From positions 5,456,001 to 5,520,000 of the forward strand of contig CP085629.1 in NCBI GenBank assembly GCA_024704175.1: 64,000 bases of DNA, read 5' to 3'. The notes under the pieces were generated by a model. That model searched no databases. It was given only the letters and a program-made list of their open reading frames with translations, and had not been told where the DNA came from. This document shows positions 47,899 to 58,604 of the stretch, piece after piece. The translations under genes and the position numbers were made by a program. Source of the DNA: Paenibacillus sp. P25 (GTDB taxonomy: Bacteria; Bacillota; Bacilli; Paenibacillales; NBRC-103111). The stretch's first letter is position 1, and every line of letters starts with the position of its first letter.

Positions 47899-49658
47899 TC
47901 GTCTCCCCTCCTTCTTCGTGACGCGGCTTCGCTTCCTGCGGTCTCCACTGCAGCGTGACGCGCAGCCCGCCCTGCGGCGACGGCTCCAGCAGGAGCCCCG
48001 CCTGATCGCCGAACGCATACTGCAGGCGCTGGTGCACATTCCATACGCCTGTGCCCATGCCGCGGTCCATCGGCGACCGGAGCTTGCCGCGCAGCTCCTG
48101 AAGCCCCTGCTCGGACAGCCCCGCTCCGTTATCCTCTACGGTCAGCAGGCACTGCCCTTCCTCCATCCGGCCCGTGATCAAGATGAAGCCGTCGCCCGGC
48201 ACGCGCTCGATGCCGTGGATGATCGCATTCTCCACAATCGGCTGGAGCAAGAGCCGGGGCATCGTCAATTCCTGCATCGTCTCCGGTACGTCGATTTCGT
48301 AATACAGCCGCTGCAGCCGCAGGTTTTGGATCGTCAGATAGCTTTCCACGAGCCGGAGCTCCTCCCTGAGCGGCACATTTTGCTCCTCCAGGCGGGTTGT
48401 GTAGCGGTAATATTCGGCCAAGTTTTGCGCCATCGCCACCACCGACTCCTGATCGCCCATTTTCGCCGTGTTAATAATAAAGAACAAGCTGTTGTACAAA
48501 AAATGCGGGTTGATCTGCGCCTGCAGCTGCTTCAAAGTCGCTTCGCGGCGCAGAATTTTCTCCTCGTACACGTCCTCCACCAGCTCCTGGATCTGCTCCG
48601 CCATCCCGTTGAACCGCTGGAACAGGAAGTCGAATTCGTTATCCGCCCGGGCATGGATTCTCGCCGACAGGTCGCCCTTGCGCATCTGCTGAACCCCCTG
48701 AAGCAGCTTCCGGATCGGATACTGCACATGCCGGTAGAGCAAATAAGCGACGGCGAGCCCCATCACAAGCAGCAGGGCAAACGTCACGTAAAACAGCGCG
48801 CTCGACATCGTAATCGGCTTCAGAATGGCCTCCACCGGCAAATAATCGACCAAATACCAGCCGAGCTCGCTTCGAACGGACGAAATTCACCGCATACTGC
48901 TTCCCGCCGAGCTCCACCACCCGGTGCCCGATGTCCGGCGACTGCTCAGAGCCGAGAGCCCCGAGCAGCTGATGGACCCGGCCCAGGTCCGATGTCCGGT
49001 TCACGATCGGCTCGTCCCCTTCATGATACAGGAACGGATCCCCCTTCCCGCCGGCCTTCACCTGATCCAGCATCGTAACGATATTGTCGACGGGGAAAGC
49101 CACCTGCAGCATCGCATTGACCTGATCGAGCGAGGCGGCATTGGGCGGATCGGCATACTGCCGGACAAAGTGGTTTATCTCGGCGGAGCCGACGTAAATT
49201 TTCTCGTACGTCCAATGGTCCAGGGACAGATGGCTTTTCACATAGTTTTCGTCGTAGGTCTTGAAAATATTGGTAGAAACAACCTTCCCATCGCGGGGCA
49301 TGAATACCGACAATTCGTTCGTCCACGGGCTCGACACGCTCTGCAGGCTGATTTTCTCGGAAATGCGCGACTGCTCCTTCAGCGTATCGAAAACAAAGCC
49401 GCCCCTCTGCTCGATAAACGTCCGGAACATAGGGGTCGAAGCCGAGAATAACGGGGAACAGCGACAGGCGCTCCACTGTCATATCGAACTGCCTAAGGAA
49501 AAAGGACAGCTGATTCAAGCTCGAGGTTTGGATTTGGTCCTCTACTACCTTCACGCTGACTTTATTGGAGTATCCGTACAGGATCAAGGTCGGCACCAGC
49601 AAAGCAGGATGATCGCCGCCACCGCTTTCCGGAACAAGGTTGTCCGTGCCATCTTCAT
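47873..49658 (-). CDS. YesM-type sensor histidine kinase (second), three frameshifts
   Basis: GGAAGGG lies before the ATG at 49658 (MKMARTTLFRKAVAAIILL). The frame changes near 49600 inside the first membrane helix, near 49440 in the sensor domain, and near 48870 at the end of the sensor. The kinase part is intact: a second helix (FYVTFALLLVMGLAVAYLLY), HAMP (YPIRKLLQGVQQMRKGDLSARI), phospho-acceptor in INPHFLYNSLFFIIN, IVENAIIHGIERV and a NGAGLSEQG G-box. About 595 residues. Same gene position and domain plan as the kinase at 27257-29101. Confidence 0.88.
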
Positions 49659-49703
49659 TCCATCCCTTCCGCTAACAGCTGCAGCCGGCCGCATCGCTTC
49701 CGC

Positions 49704-50535
49704 CTACCCCTTCACCGCACCCGCCGCGAGGCCGCTGACGATGTAGCGCTGAGCAAGCAGCGCGATAATCAGCACCGGAAGCGTAATGATGCAGGCGGCC
49801 GCCATGAGCGCGCCCCAGTTGATCTCGGAGTAGGACATGAAGTTGAATACGGCGATCGGCGCGTTTTCGTCTTGTCTCCCGCCAGTATAATGGAAAACAT
49901 GAAGTTGTTCCAAGAAAAGATGAACGACAGCGACGACGACGTAATGACGCCCGGCCCGGAAATCGGCAGGATGATCCGGAGGAACACCTGGGAGCGCGTG
50001 CAGCCGTCGATCAGGCCCGCTTCCTCGATTTCCGTCGGCGGCGCCTCGAAGAACGAGATCATGACCCAAATGATGAACGGCAGACCGACCAGCATATGGC
50101 TCAGAATCAGCGAAGCGTACGTATCGATCAGACCGATTTTGCTGAAAATGATAAACCATGGAATCAGGAACGTAATCCCCGGAATGATCCGCGCCACCAA
50201 AATGACGAGTCCGAGCCCCTGCAAACGGTACCTGGCGATAGCATAAGCCGCCGGAAGACCGAGGATCAGCGAGCCGACGGTCGAGCCGATCGCTACGATG
50301 AAGCTGTTCACGATAAATTTCATGAAGGCATATTGGTTAAACACGTTTACATAGTTTTGCCCCGTTGGGGCGAAAAATAGAAAGCTCTTTGTCGACATAA
50401 TCTGTGCCTGCGTCTTGAAGGAGGCGAGCACCATCCACAGGAACGGGAACGCAAAGGCCAGCAGCACCACCGCCGTCAGCACCGACAGCGGCGCGTTGAT
50501 GCGTCTCTGTTTCTTTTTTGCCCGATCGCGGTCAT
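49704..50535 (-). CDS. Carbohydrate ABC transporter permease, MalG-type (second), frameshifted
   Basis: The ATG at 50535 overlaps the MalF stop in an ATGA and follows GGAGGTG. The frame changes at once, at a run of six A (about 50515), into LSVLTAVVLLAFAFPFLWMVLASFKTQ. The EAA loop is EEAGLIDGCTRSQVFLRIILPI. A second break near 49870 leads to the tail APIAVFNFMSYSEINWG and IVSGLAAGAVKG. About 277 residues with six helices. Partner of the MalF-type permease at 50532-51413. Confidence 0.88.
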
Positions 50536-51413
50536 GCCGACACCTCCAAACGTTTGCGCACCCAGATTAGGAGCAGCGTCAGCCCCATCACCAGGGCGAA
50601 AAAGATCACCAGCGCCGAGGACGCCATGCCCAGTTTAAAGTATTGGAAGCCCTGCACGTATCCATACAGGTTCAGCGTCTCGGATGCGAGATTCGGTCCG
50701 CCTTGAGTCGTCGAATAGATGATGTCGAACGTCTTCAGCACGTCGATCAGGCGGAGCATAACGGCCACGATAATCGTCGGGCGCAGCAGGGGCAGCGTAA
50801 TGTACGCAAACTTCTGCCAGAGCGTGGCTCCGTCTACATCGGCGGCTTCGTACGGGTCGGAAGGCGGCGTAGACAGGCCCGCCATGACGATCAGCGCAAT
50901 CATCGGCGTCCACTCCCACACATCGATCAGCACGAGCGACGGAATGACCTGGGACGGAGAAGCCAGCCACAGCTGCGCCGGTAGACCGAGCGACTTGAGC
51001 AGCAGGTTCGCCACCCCGATGGACGGCTCGTAGATCAGCGACCAGACGAGGCCCATGGCCACCGGTGTCGCCACCATCGGCAGCAGGAACAGCGTTTTGA
51101 CGAGATTTTTTCCGAAAAATTCGCGGTTCAGCAGCACCGCAATCGCCACGCCCAGCACCGTCTGCAGCACGATCGCGAGGATCGTGAAGTAGAACGTGGA
51201 CGTCACAGCATGCCAGAAGCGTTCGTCCTTGAACAAGGCCAGGTAATTCGCGAGGCCCACCCACTTCGGCGGCGTCGTCGCCGACATGCTCCACTCATAG
51301 AAACTGATTCTCACCGTATATAAAATGGGGAACACCATCATGAGCAGAACGAACAACAGGGCGGGCAAGGTGTAAATCCATTTCAGGTTGCGGTCGAACC
51401 AGTTGGTCGGCAT
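50532..51413 (-). CDS. Carbohydrate ABC transporter permease, MalF-type (second)
   Basis: AAAGGTGAT lies before the ATG at 51413. An intact 293-residue protein with six membrane helices. The EAA loop is YEAADVDGATLWQKFAYITLPLL near residue 205, followed by IYSTTQGGPNLASETLNLYGY. The last residues LEVSA overlap the start of the MalG gene by an ATGA junction. Central subunit of the second CUT1 uptake system. Confidence 0.94.
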   Translation of the reverse strand: MPTNWFDRNLKWIYTLPALLFVLLMMVFPILYTVRISFYEWSMSATTPPKWVGLANYLALFKDERFWHAVTSTFYFTILAIVLQTVLGVAIAVLLNREFFGKNLVKTLFLLPMVATPVAMGLVWSLIYEPSIGVANLLLKSLGLPAQLWLASPSQVIPSLVLIDVWEWTPMIALIVMAGLSTPPSDPYEAADVDGATLWQKFAYITLPLLRPTIIVAVMLRLIDVLKTFDIIYSTTQGGPNLASETLNLYGYVQGFQYFKLGMASSALVIFFALVMGLTLLLIWVRKRLEVSA

Positions 51414-51481
51414 CGTAGATCACCTTTCCCTTTCCATCTAAACATCGCGTATTGCTTGTGAAAAACGGTCGCTTACAGCAA

Positions 51482-51532
51482 GAAAGTGTCTCCTCCGGCA
51501 CGGCACAAAGGCTTTCCGTCGAAGACACTTTC
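51482..51532 (-). promoter_or_regulatory. Intercistronic hairpin between SBP and MalF genes
   Basis: Perfect 10-bp arms GAAAGTGTCT and AGACACTTTC (51482-51491 and 51523-51532) around an inner GC-rich loop, with no T-run. It lies in the 216-base gap after the binding-protein gene and probably stabilises the upstream transcript or dampens read-through. Confidence 0.65.
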
Positions 51533-51629
51533 CGCTCCCTATCCGGGCTGCAATGAGGCTATTCATTTCGGACCGGTCCGTGAGGCCCTCTCCCCAAGGA
51601 TGGCTCGGTTCGTTGGCCTCAAGTCCACT

Positions 51630-52965
51630 TTACTTCGATTTATCTTTGTCGATAATCGCCTGCAGCTCTTTATTCGCCTGATCGGCCGCGCCTTTGATGT
51701 CTTCGCCGGTCATCGCCTTCAGGACGATGGCTCCTACCGCGTCGCGGGCTTCCCCTACGCTGATTACGGTCGGACGGTCATGGTCGACGCCGCCTTTGGA
51801 CGATTCCTTGATGACCGGTACGAGGTCGGCCGGGAATCCGGTCGTGCCTTCCGGCTTATCCCATACGGAGAGACGAGCGCCCGGGTTGCCTTTTTGCTGC
51901 GTCTGAAGAACAATCTCCTTGCTGGTCGCCCACTTGATGAACTCCCACGCGGCGTCCTTGTTCGCCGACTTAGCATTCATCGCGAGACCCCAGGACGTGA
52001 TGTTATACGGCTTCGAGCCGCCCGCCCCGCCCGGGAACACGGCGAAGCCCACTTTGTCCGCAATCGTCGACTTGGACGGATCGGTCGCATTCTGGTAAAT
52101 CGAGTTCGCATCCGTGTAGAAGGCGACTTTGCCTTGGGCAAAAATTCCGATCGCCTGCGGCCAAGACATGTTCAGCACCCCTGGAGGGCCGTAGTTCTTG
52201 AGCAAATCCGCATACGTGGAGAACGCTTTGATCGCTTCCGGCGTGTTGACCGTCGCCTTGTCGTCCTTCATGAAGTCGGCGCCTTCCGAGTACAGGAACG
52301 ACGATACCTGTGTAACCAGCGGCGAACGCTGACCGCGGGCGACGAACCCGTAGATCTCGTTCTTCGGATCGTGCAGCTTCTTGACGGCGGCGACGAGTTC
52401 GTCCATCGTTTTCGGAACGGCGATGCCCGCTTTTTGCAGCAGATCCTTACGGTAGTAGAGGATTTCCTGCTCCGTAATGATCGGAATGCCGGCTAGCTTC
52501 TTGTCTACTGTGGTAGACCCGACGGCGGATTTGGAGAAGTCGGCGAAGTCATAGCTGGCATCTTTATTCACGTAATCGTCCAAAGGCTGCACCCAGCCGT
52601 TCTTGAAGAACAGTTTGCCCTCTTGAAGCGGGCGGTACATGAACACATCCGGCGTGGCCGATCCGGTCGTGAACTGGACGGTGAGCTTCTGTGTCAGCTG
52701 ATCCTCGAAGAAGCTCTGGACTTCGACCTTCATCCCCGTCTGCTCTTCGAATTTCGGCAGCGGCGGCTTGATCGCCTCGCCCCACGGATGGTTCGCCGTG
52801 ACGAGCGTTAATGTTTTGCCTTGAAAAGGTTTGGCAGATTGGCCTTGCTGACCCTGCGCGCCCCTGCCGGCGCATTATTTCCCCCTCCGCGTGGCCCGCA
52901 AGTAAACCCGTGGCCATCACGGTAGTAAGTCCGGCGCCAAGTAAGCGCTTTACCGATTTCTTCAT
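51630..52965 (-). CDS. Sugar ABC transporter substrate-binding protein (third), frameshifted
   Basis: GGGAGG lies eight bases before the ATG at 52965. The signal peptide MKKSVKRLLGAGLTTVMATGLLAG is followed by a break at about 52895 and probably a second near 52862. The natural continuation, pieced from other frames, is a Gly/Asn/Gln-rich linker then KPFQGKTLTLVTANHPWGEAIKPPLP. The lipobox Cys expected after LLAG is not encoded in the present frame. The mature SBP_bac_1 domain is clear: TGSATPDVFMYRPL, KLAGIPIITEQEILYYRKDLLQKAG, GKVAFYTDANSIY and SWGLAMNAKSANKDAAWEFIKW. About 445 residues. First gene of the second sugar operon. Confidence 0.88.
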
Positions 52966-53171
52966 CTGGTGTTCCTCCCTTAAGCTGTTAGCCGAAGCCC
53001 GTTCGGCGTGACCCCTAAAATATCTTGTTTGCGTAATTAGCTTAAGCGATTTTAGATTCCCTTGAAATAACGGAGATTAAACATCGATAACGCGAAATGA
53101 ATGAAAACGGCATCCGCACATACAAATGAGGTAGGAACCAGGGTACGAAGAGGAAGGCAGGTGCTGAAGGC

Positions 53172-55288
53172 ATGGCGGAACGGAGGCAAGAGAAGAACGA
53201 AAAGGCGGAGCTCACGCGGGAGGCCGGTGATCTGGCAGGGTGGAGCCGGGACACGGGCGATAAGGCCGGGTACCCATGGAGAGCAGGGGATAAGGCCGGT
53301 CGGATACTGCCCGGCACGGAAGATTTTCAGCCGGGGTCAACGGCCGGTACAGCGGATAAGGATCTCTCTTCGGGAGCCGCTGGAGCGGCAGGTGGAAGAG
53401 GCGTTCGTCACGCTGAAGCAATCTGTGCTGGAACGGCAATTGGCGGACGGCTCCTGGCGGCTGTGCTTTGAGATGGGAACGATGACGGACGCTTTTATGG
53501 TGATTACCCTGCGGGCGCTTGAGATCGAGGATCACGATTACATTCGGCGGTTGTGCGAACGGATGCTGCGGCGGCAGAGCCCGAGCGGAGGCTGGAGGCT
53601 CTATGAGGACGAGGAAGAGGGCAATCTGGACGCCTCGGCGGAGGCCTATGCCGCACTGCGTTTATCAGGCATCGTGCATCGGACGGATGAACGGTCGCTC
53701 CGGGCCGAGCGGTTCTTGCGTGATAAAGGCGGCTTCCGCCGCGTCCGCGGCCTGCTGACCAAGCTGATGCTGGCCATTGCCGGCGCTTACCCCTGGCCGA
53801 AGTCGGTACCGATCCCGGTGGAGGTCATCCTGCTTTGCCGCCCTCCTTTCCGATCAGCTTCTTCGACTTCCCCAGCTTCGCCCGGGTGCATCTTGCACCA
53901 GCGCTAATCTTGGCCGAGCGGAGGTTCGTCGCCCGTTTTCCCGAGGCGCCGGACTGGCCTGAGGAGCTTATCTCCGGCATGTCCACGCATACCGTCCGGG
54001 ATCCCGATGCGGAGCTGAGCGAGCGGCGGCTGTTCCCTGCTTCAGCTCATCCGGCAGCAGCTGCTCAAGCTGACCGAAGCGCCGGAGCGGCTCCGGAGAC
54101 TGGCGTTGGAACGGGCGGAGCGGTTCATGCTGGATCGCATCGAGCCGGACGGCATGCTGTACAGCTATGCGAGCGCATCGTTCCTGATGATCTTCGCGCT
54201 GCTCGCACGCGGCTATGACAAACGTGATCCGGTGATTGTCCGGGCGGTGGAAGGCATGCGCCGATGGACCTGCCGCATAGACGGACGGGCGCATGTGCAG
54301 AATTCCGGCTCGACCGTGTGGGACACGGCCCTCCTCTCGCACGCGCTGCAGGAGGCCGGCCTCCCGGCTGGACATCCTGTTATCCGACGGGCCGCCGGTT
54401 ACCTGCTGTCCAGGCAAGCACACCCGGGCCGGCGACTGGAAGCTTCATACACCCCCGGGCACGCTTCCCGGCGGATGGGGCTTCTCGGACGGGAATACGA
54501 TCCATCCGGATGTCGATGATACGACGGCCGCCCTGCGCGCCCTCAAAGGAACCGAAGCCCCGGTTCCTCCCCGCCTGACGGACGCGTGGAACCGGGGCCT
54601 GCAATGGGTGCTCGCGCTGCAAAACCGCGACGGCGGCTGGCCGGCGTTCGAACCCGGCGTCGATTCGGAGCTCCTCGGCTCCCTCCCTGTGGCGGGAGCG
54701 GATTATGCCGCCGTGGAGCCGTCCTCCGCCGATTTGACCGGCCGCACACTGCAGTTTCTGGGGAGCTTCGCCGGATTCCGCTTGAACCTGCCCTTCATCC
54801 GCCGGGGAGCGGATTGGTCGCTAAAGCATCAGGAACAGGACGGCTCCTGGTACGGCCGCTGGGGCATCTGCTACATCTACGGGACATGGGCCGCCGTGAC
54901 GGGGCTCACGGCTGTCGGCCTGCCCCCCGGTCATAACGCCGTCGCCAGAGCCGTCCACTGGTCGCTGCAAACGCAAAACGCCGACGGCAGCTGGGGCGAA
55001 TCATGCCGCGGCGACCGCGAGCGCCGGTATGTGCCTCTTGGGGCAGGCACCTTATCGCAAACCGCCTGGGCGCTGGACGCCCTGATCGCGGTAAGCTCCG
55101 AACCGGGGCCGGAGCTTGTACGGGGCATCCGCTGGCTTGCCGAAGCCGGGCGCCGCCCGCCGAACTGGACGGATAGCTACCCGACAGGCGCTGCGCTGCC
55201 CGGCTCCTTTTACACTTATTACCACAGTTATAACTACATTTGGCCGCTGCTCACTCTTGGGCATTACAAACGGAAATTCGGGTGCTGA
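53172..55288 (+). CDS. Squalene-hopene / sporulenol cyclase-family protein, several frameshifts
   Basis: The enzyme body is unmistakable: LADGSWRLCFEMGTMTDAFMVITLRAL, PSGGWRLYEDEEEGNLDASAEAYAAL, the protonating DxDD as IHPDVDDTTAAL, and QW repeats QNRDGGWPAF, QEQDGSWYGRWG and QNADGSWGES. The C-terminal TYYHSYNYIWPLLTLGHYK is family-typical. Frames change near 53400, 53835, 54043 and 54410. The start is uncertain; the ATG at 53172 gives about 705 residues with an N-terminal extension of imperfect GD[L/K]AG repeats before the catalytic domain. It cyclises squalene-type polyprenes to hopanoids or sporulenol-like terpenoids at the membrane. Which product is made cannot be told. Confidence 0.87.
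53216..53320 (+). repeat. Short imperfect tandem repeat at 5' end of cyclase gene
   Basis: About three units of 27-30 bases carrying GATAAGGCCGG or GATCTGGCAGGG cores. In the frame of 53172 they encode AGDLAGWSRD, TGDKAGYPWR and AGDKAGRILP. Confidence 0.6.
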
Positions 55289-55398
55289 GCCCTGCCGTGC
55301 CGCTCTATCCGTCTTGATCCACGGGACTCGCCCATCCGGCCGGTTTCTGCCGTACTGGGCCTCCGCACCCTTCACGTACTTCCCTCCAGCATGCCGGC

Positions 55399-56580
55399 CT
55401 AAATCCAACCCTTCCGCCCGTTCCGCTCTTCATGCTCCCGATAGGCCTCCAGCAGCTTTTCCACGGGCACGCCGTTGATGGTCATTCCGGCGAAATTGCA
55501 ATGCCGCAGGGCGACGCCGCCCAGGTTGCAGTCCGAAAACACGCTGCCCCGCAAGTCGCAGTTCATGAAGGAGACCGGCTTCGGTCGCTGCCCTTCCCTG
55601 TAATCCGGATGCCATTCCGGCGGCATGCTTGCCGATATTGCGGAAGAGCGCCCCGCCCCACTGGGCTCCGTCGATTTCGAGGCCGGTCAGATTCGCATCG
55701 TCAATGCGGACGCCCGTCAAATTGACATCGTGGAAGCTCGCTCCCGACAGGTTGGCGCAATCCACCGACAGACCGTCCAGCCTTACCTGCCGGAATTTAA
55801 GATTCCGCGCCGCGGAACGAGCGATTTCCGAGCCGGAAATATCGGCCCCGTCCACCGACAGCTTCCGCGCACCGTCCTCTTTCTTGATTTCCAACCTCTC
55901 CGCACTCTCCTGCTCCGCCGCCGAGCCGTCTCTTCCTTTTCCACACCCCACCCATTCTCGCGGTACAATTCCGTGATTTCTTCCGGCGTCAGAGCCCTGT
56001 CGTACATCCGGAAATCGTCGATCTTCCCTTTGAAGAAGAAATACGGCTCGTCCGTCGACTTCCTGCCGATGTACAGCGGCTCGTCGGGGTAAAGCTGCAG
56101 GGTGCCTTCCTTCTCGGAAACCAGAGCGCCGTCCCGGTACAGCTTATGCTTCTCCCCGTCAAAGAGCCCGACGAGATGATACCACACGCCTCTTCGGAGC
56201 GGCTTAAGGTCTTGGACCTCATCCGTTTGATGAAAGCGGTGCCAAGTAAAACGGTCGTCAAAAGTGCTAAGCTGAAACACACGCCGCCGGTGATGGCCGT
56301 CCTGCCCGGCAATACAGTTGCTCCACCAGCCGAGACGGGCGTCCTCATCATAGCGGACCCATACGGATACCGAGAGTGTCCCGGCATGCGGCGGCGCAGG
56401 CTCGATTTTGACATAATCGTCCTTTCCGTCGAATGCGTAAGCGCTATCAGCTCTTCCGAACCGGTCGCTCGTAAGCACCGCCCCGGCCGCTTCCACCGAA
56501 AGGTCCTGTCCGCTCGTATCCCGGGCTCCGCCCTCAAACAATAATTCCGCAATGAGGCCATCTCTAAGCGTGTTATTCAA
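55399..56580 (-). CDS. LamG-like domain fused to pentapeptide repeats, two frameshifts
   Basis: Start taken as TTG at 56580 with AAGGAG seven bases before it; the upstream GTG sits on that site. About 394 residues, no signal peptide. Residues 1-215 form a concanavalin-A-like LamG domain (LIAELLFEGGARDTSGQ, AYAFDGKDDYVKIE, LSVSVWVRYDED, WYHLVGLFDGEKHKLYRDGALVSE, GKIDDFRMYDRALTPEEI). A Lys/Arg/Glu linker follows, then a break near 55930. A pentapeptide-repeat fold of the A(D/N)LSGxxF type comes next (VDGADISGSEI, VDCANLSGASF, VNLTGVRIDDANLTG). A second break near 55625 leads to CDLRGSVFSDCNLGGVALRHCNF. Architecture unusual; sugar or surface binding is inference. Confidence 0.8.
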
Positions 56581-56801
56581 ACTTGTCACTCCTTCGATAG
56601 GGTTTTGGTCTTCTGCTGCCCATTATACCGAACGTAAGTTCCTGTTGTAAATATATGGAACGCTAAATTTTTCTTAATCGGATTCGACTTTTGCCTAGCG
56701 ACACAAAGATGCATCCAGCATTTACTCGTAGAAATTCGAGGGGAGTTCTTTTATATTTGACCCGTATGCTCACTCTTACCAATTACTGAAGGGACAGTGT
56801 T

Positions 56802-58422
56802 ATGAAAAAAATAAGCGCAATGGTATTAGCCGGTCTTCTTATCCTCACCGGATGTTCGTCAAACACGTTGCTCGTAGCCGAGTCGTTTAAGAAAACGATG
56901 GATACGTCCTCTTTTGAGTCGAAAACGAGTATTTCGTTGTCCGTTCATTTCCCGGAAAATGCGAATGTTCCTTTGGACGATAACAGGAAGCCGGTTATGG
57001 ATCTGTTGAAAAACGGGATCGTGGTCGATACCATCCGGAAAAACGATCGGGAATCGCACATTACTATTTCCGCCAATAATCCTGCTCCTATTTTGAGCAG
57101 CGAACTATGGCCTTACCCAACGGCTCCCTCGTTTGATCTGTATATTAACGGAAACGACTTGCTTGTAAAGTCTTCCGTCGATAAGAAGTTTCTGGCCCTA
57201 GCTTCGGAAGCCGATAACCCCTAGACAGCGTGACGAGCGAACAAATGAAACAGCCGCTGAAGGCTTTCGTCAACCAATATGAATTTAACCCGCAGCACCT
57301 GGAAAAAATAGGACAGGAAAAGATCACACTCCCGGATGCCAGCGTATCGGATACCACCCACATCCGGATTTCTCTTGACATACAGGAAGCCAAGGATATG
57401 GCCGTCTATACGGTGGAAAGCTTAAGCCGTTTTGAAGGGTTGAAAGATCTGCCGTCCTTACTCCCTGCGGATGCTCAGAAAGACGTCGATGTGGCCAAGA
57501 TCAGAAAAGATTTATCCGACATGGCGCAGCGACTCAAATCCTGGAACATGGATGAACTGAAAAAAACGGGTTGGACGGAAAGCTGCAGCTTAACTTATGG
57601 ATCGATAAAGACAATCAGATCGTTCAGGACGAAACCAATATTGATCTCAGACTGCCGAACGATGCTGATCAGCAAAGCGGCGACTCCAATCAGGCCGATC
57701 TCAACCTGACCGTGTGGAATCAAAGCTGGAATCATAATAATAATCTTGATATTAAGTACCCGTCTCAAGATAAAATCGTAAATGCAGAACAAATGAAAAA
57801 AGATTTAAAGCTTCTGGCTTCATTCGATAAATCCAGTCCAACTCATTTTCTGGCGAAGAGCGAACTCTTGATCCAAGCAAAACCATTTGACGACGTTATG
57901 ACTCCAGACTATGAGTGGGCTTATGAACCGGTGACCATGCTGCATCAGGCGGGCATCATTAATGGCTATGACAATAACGTGTTTAAACCGGAACGCAATA
58001 TCACCCGTGCGGAATTTATAACGATGGCCGCTAAAGCTATGGGCTTGAAATCAACGTCGGCCGAGCTTTCCTTCAAGGACAAGAATGAAATTCCAGATTG
58101 GGCTAGTCCATCTATGCAGGCGGCTGTGAAGGCCGGTCTGATCGATGGCTATGAAGACGGCTCCATTCGTCCGAATCAACCGATTTCCCGTTCAGAGATC
58201 GTCGCTATTCTGGTAAAAGGATTTCAGCTTCCTGTCGCAGCTGACTATTCCTTGAAATATACCGATCGGAATGAGATTCCAAAATGGGCGGTTGACTATG
58301 TGCGCACCGTCGCCTCCAAAGGCTTGGTTGATGGGTATGAGGACGGACGCTTTGCACCGAACAATCAGGCGAAAAGATCGGAAGTGGCCTCGATCCTCTA
58401 CAAAGCGATTTTGATGAATTAA
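56802..58422 (+). CDS. SLH-domain lipoprotein of unknown function, two frameshifts
   Basis: The lipoprotein signal is MKKISAMVLAGLLILTGCSS with the Cys at residue 18. An alpha/beta ectodomain of about 330 residues rich in Asp/Lys/Asn spans a break near 57222 and another near 57565 (the sequence resumes as MDGKLQLNLWIDKDNQIVQDETNIDL). The C-terminal part has three SLH modules: DYEWAYEPVTMLHQAGIINGYDNNVF, DWASPSMQAAVKAGLIDGYEDGS and KWAVDYVRTVASKGLVDGYEDGR. About 540 residues. It is attached to the membrane by lipid and potentially to wall polymers by SLH, a bridging layout. The gene is visibly AT-richer than its neighbours. Confidence 0.85.
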
Positions 58423-58442
58423 TCGAATTCCGGTTTACTTTG

Positions 58443-58472
58443 AAAGCTCATCATGATGATGGGCTTTTTTTG
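58443..58472 (+). terminator. Terminator of SLH lipoprotein gene
   Basis: Arms AAAGCTCATCAT and ATGATGGGCTTT with almost no loop, followed by TTTTTTTG, 20 bases after the stop. Confidence 0.85.
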
Positions 58473-58544
58473 TATTGTCTAATGGAAATAATGTGCTGTG
58501 CGCCCATTCATCGCCCGGTTAACCCCGTTTACTTTTCACAACGT

Positions 58545-58580
58545 TAAAAAACGCCCCGAATCCATAAAGGACCGGGGCGT
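58545..58580 (-). terminator. Terminator of phytase-like gene
   Basis: Arms ACGCCCCG and CGGGGCGT (58551-58558 and 58573-58580), followed on the minus strand by TTTTTTAACG. It lies about 25 bases after the stop of the phytase-like gene. Confidence 0.88.
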
Positions 58581-58604
58581 CTGCGATCAAAACCTGGTTT
58601 TCGT

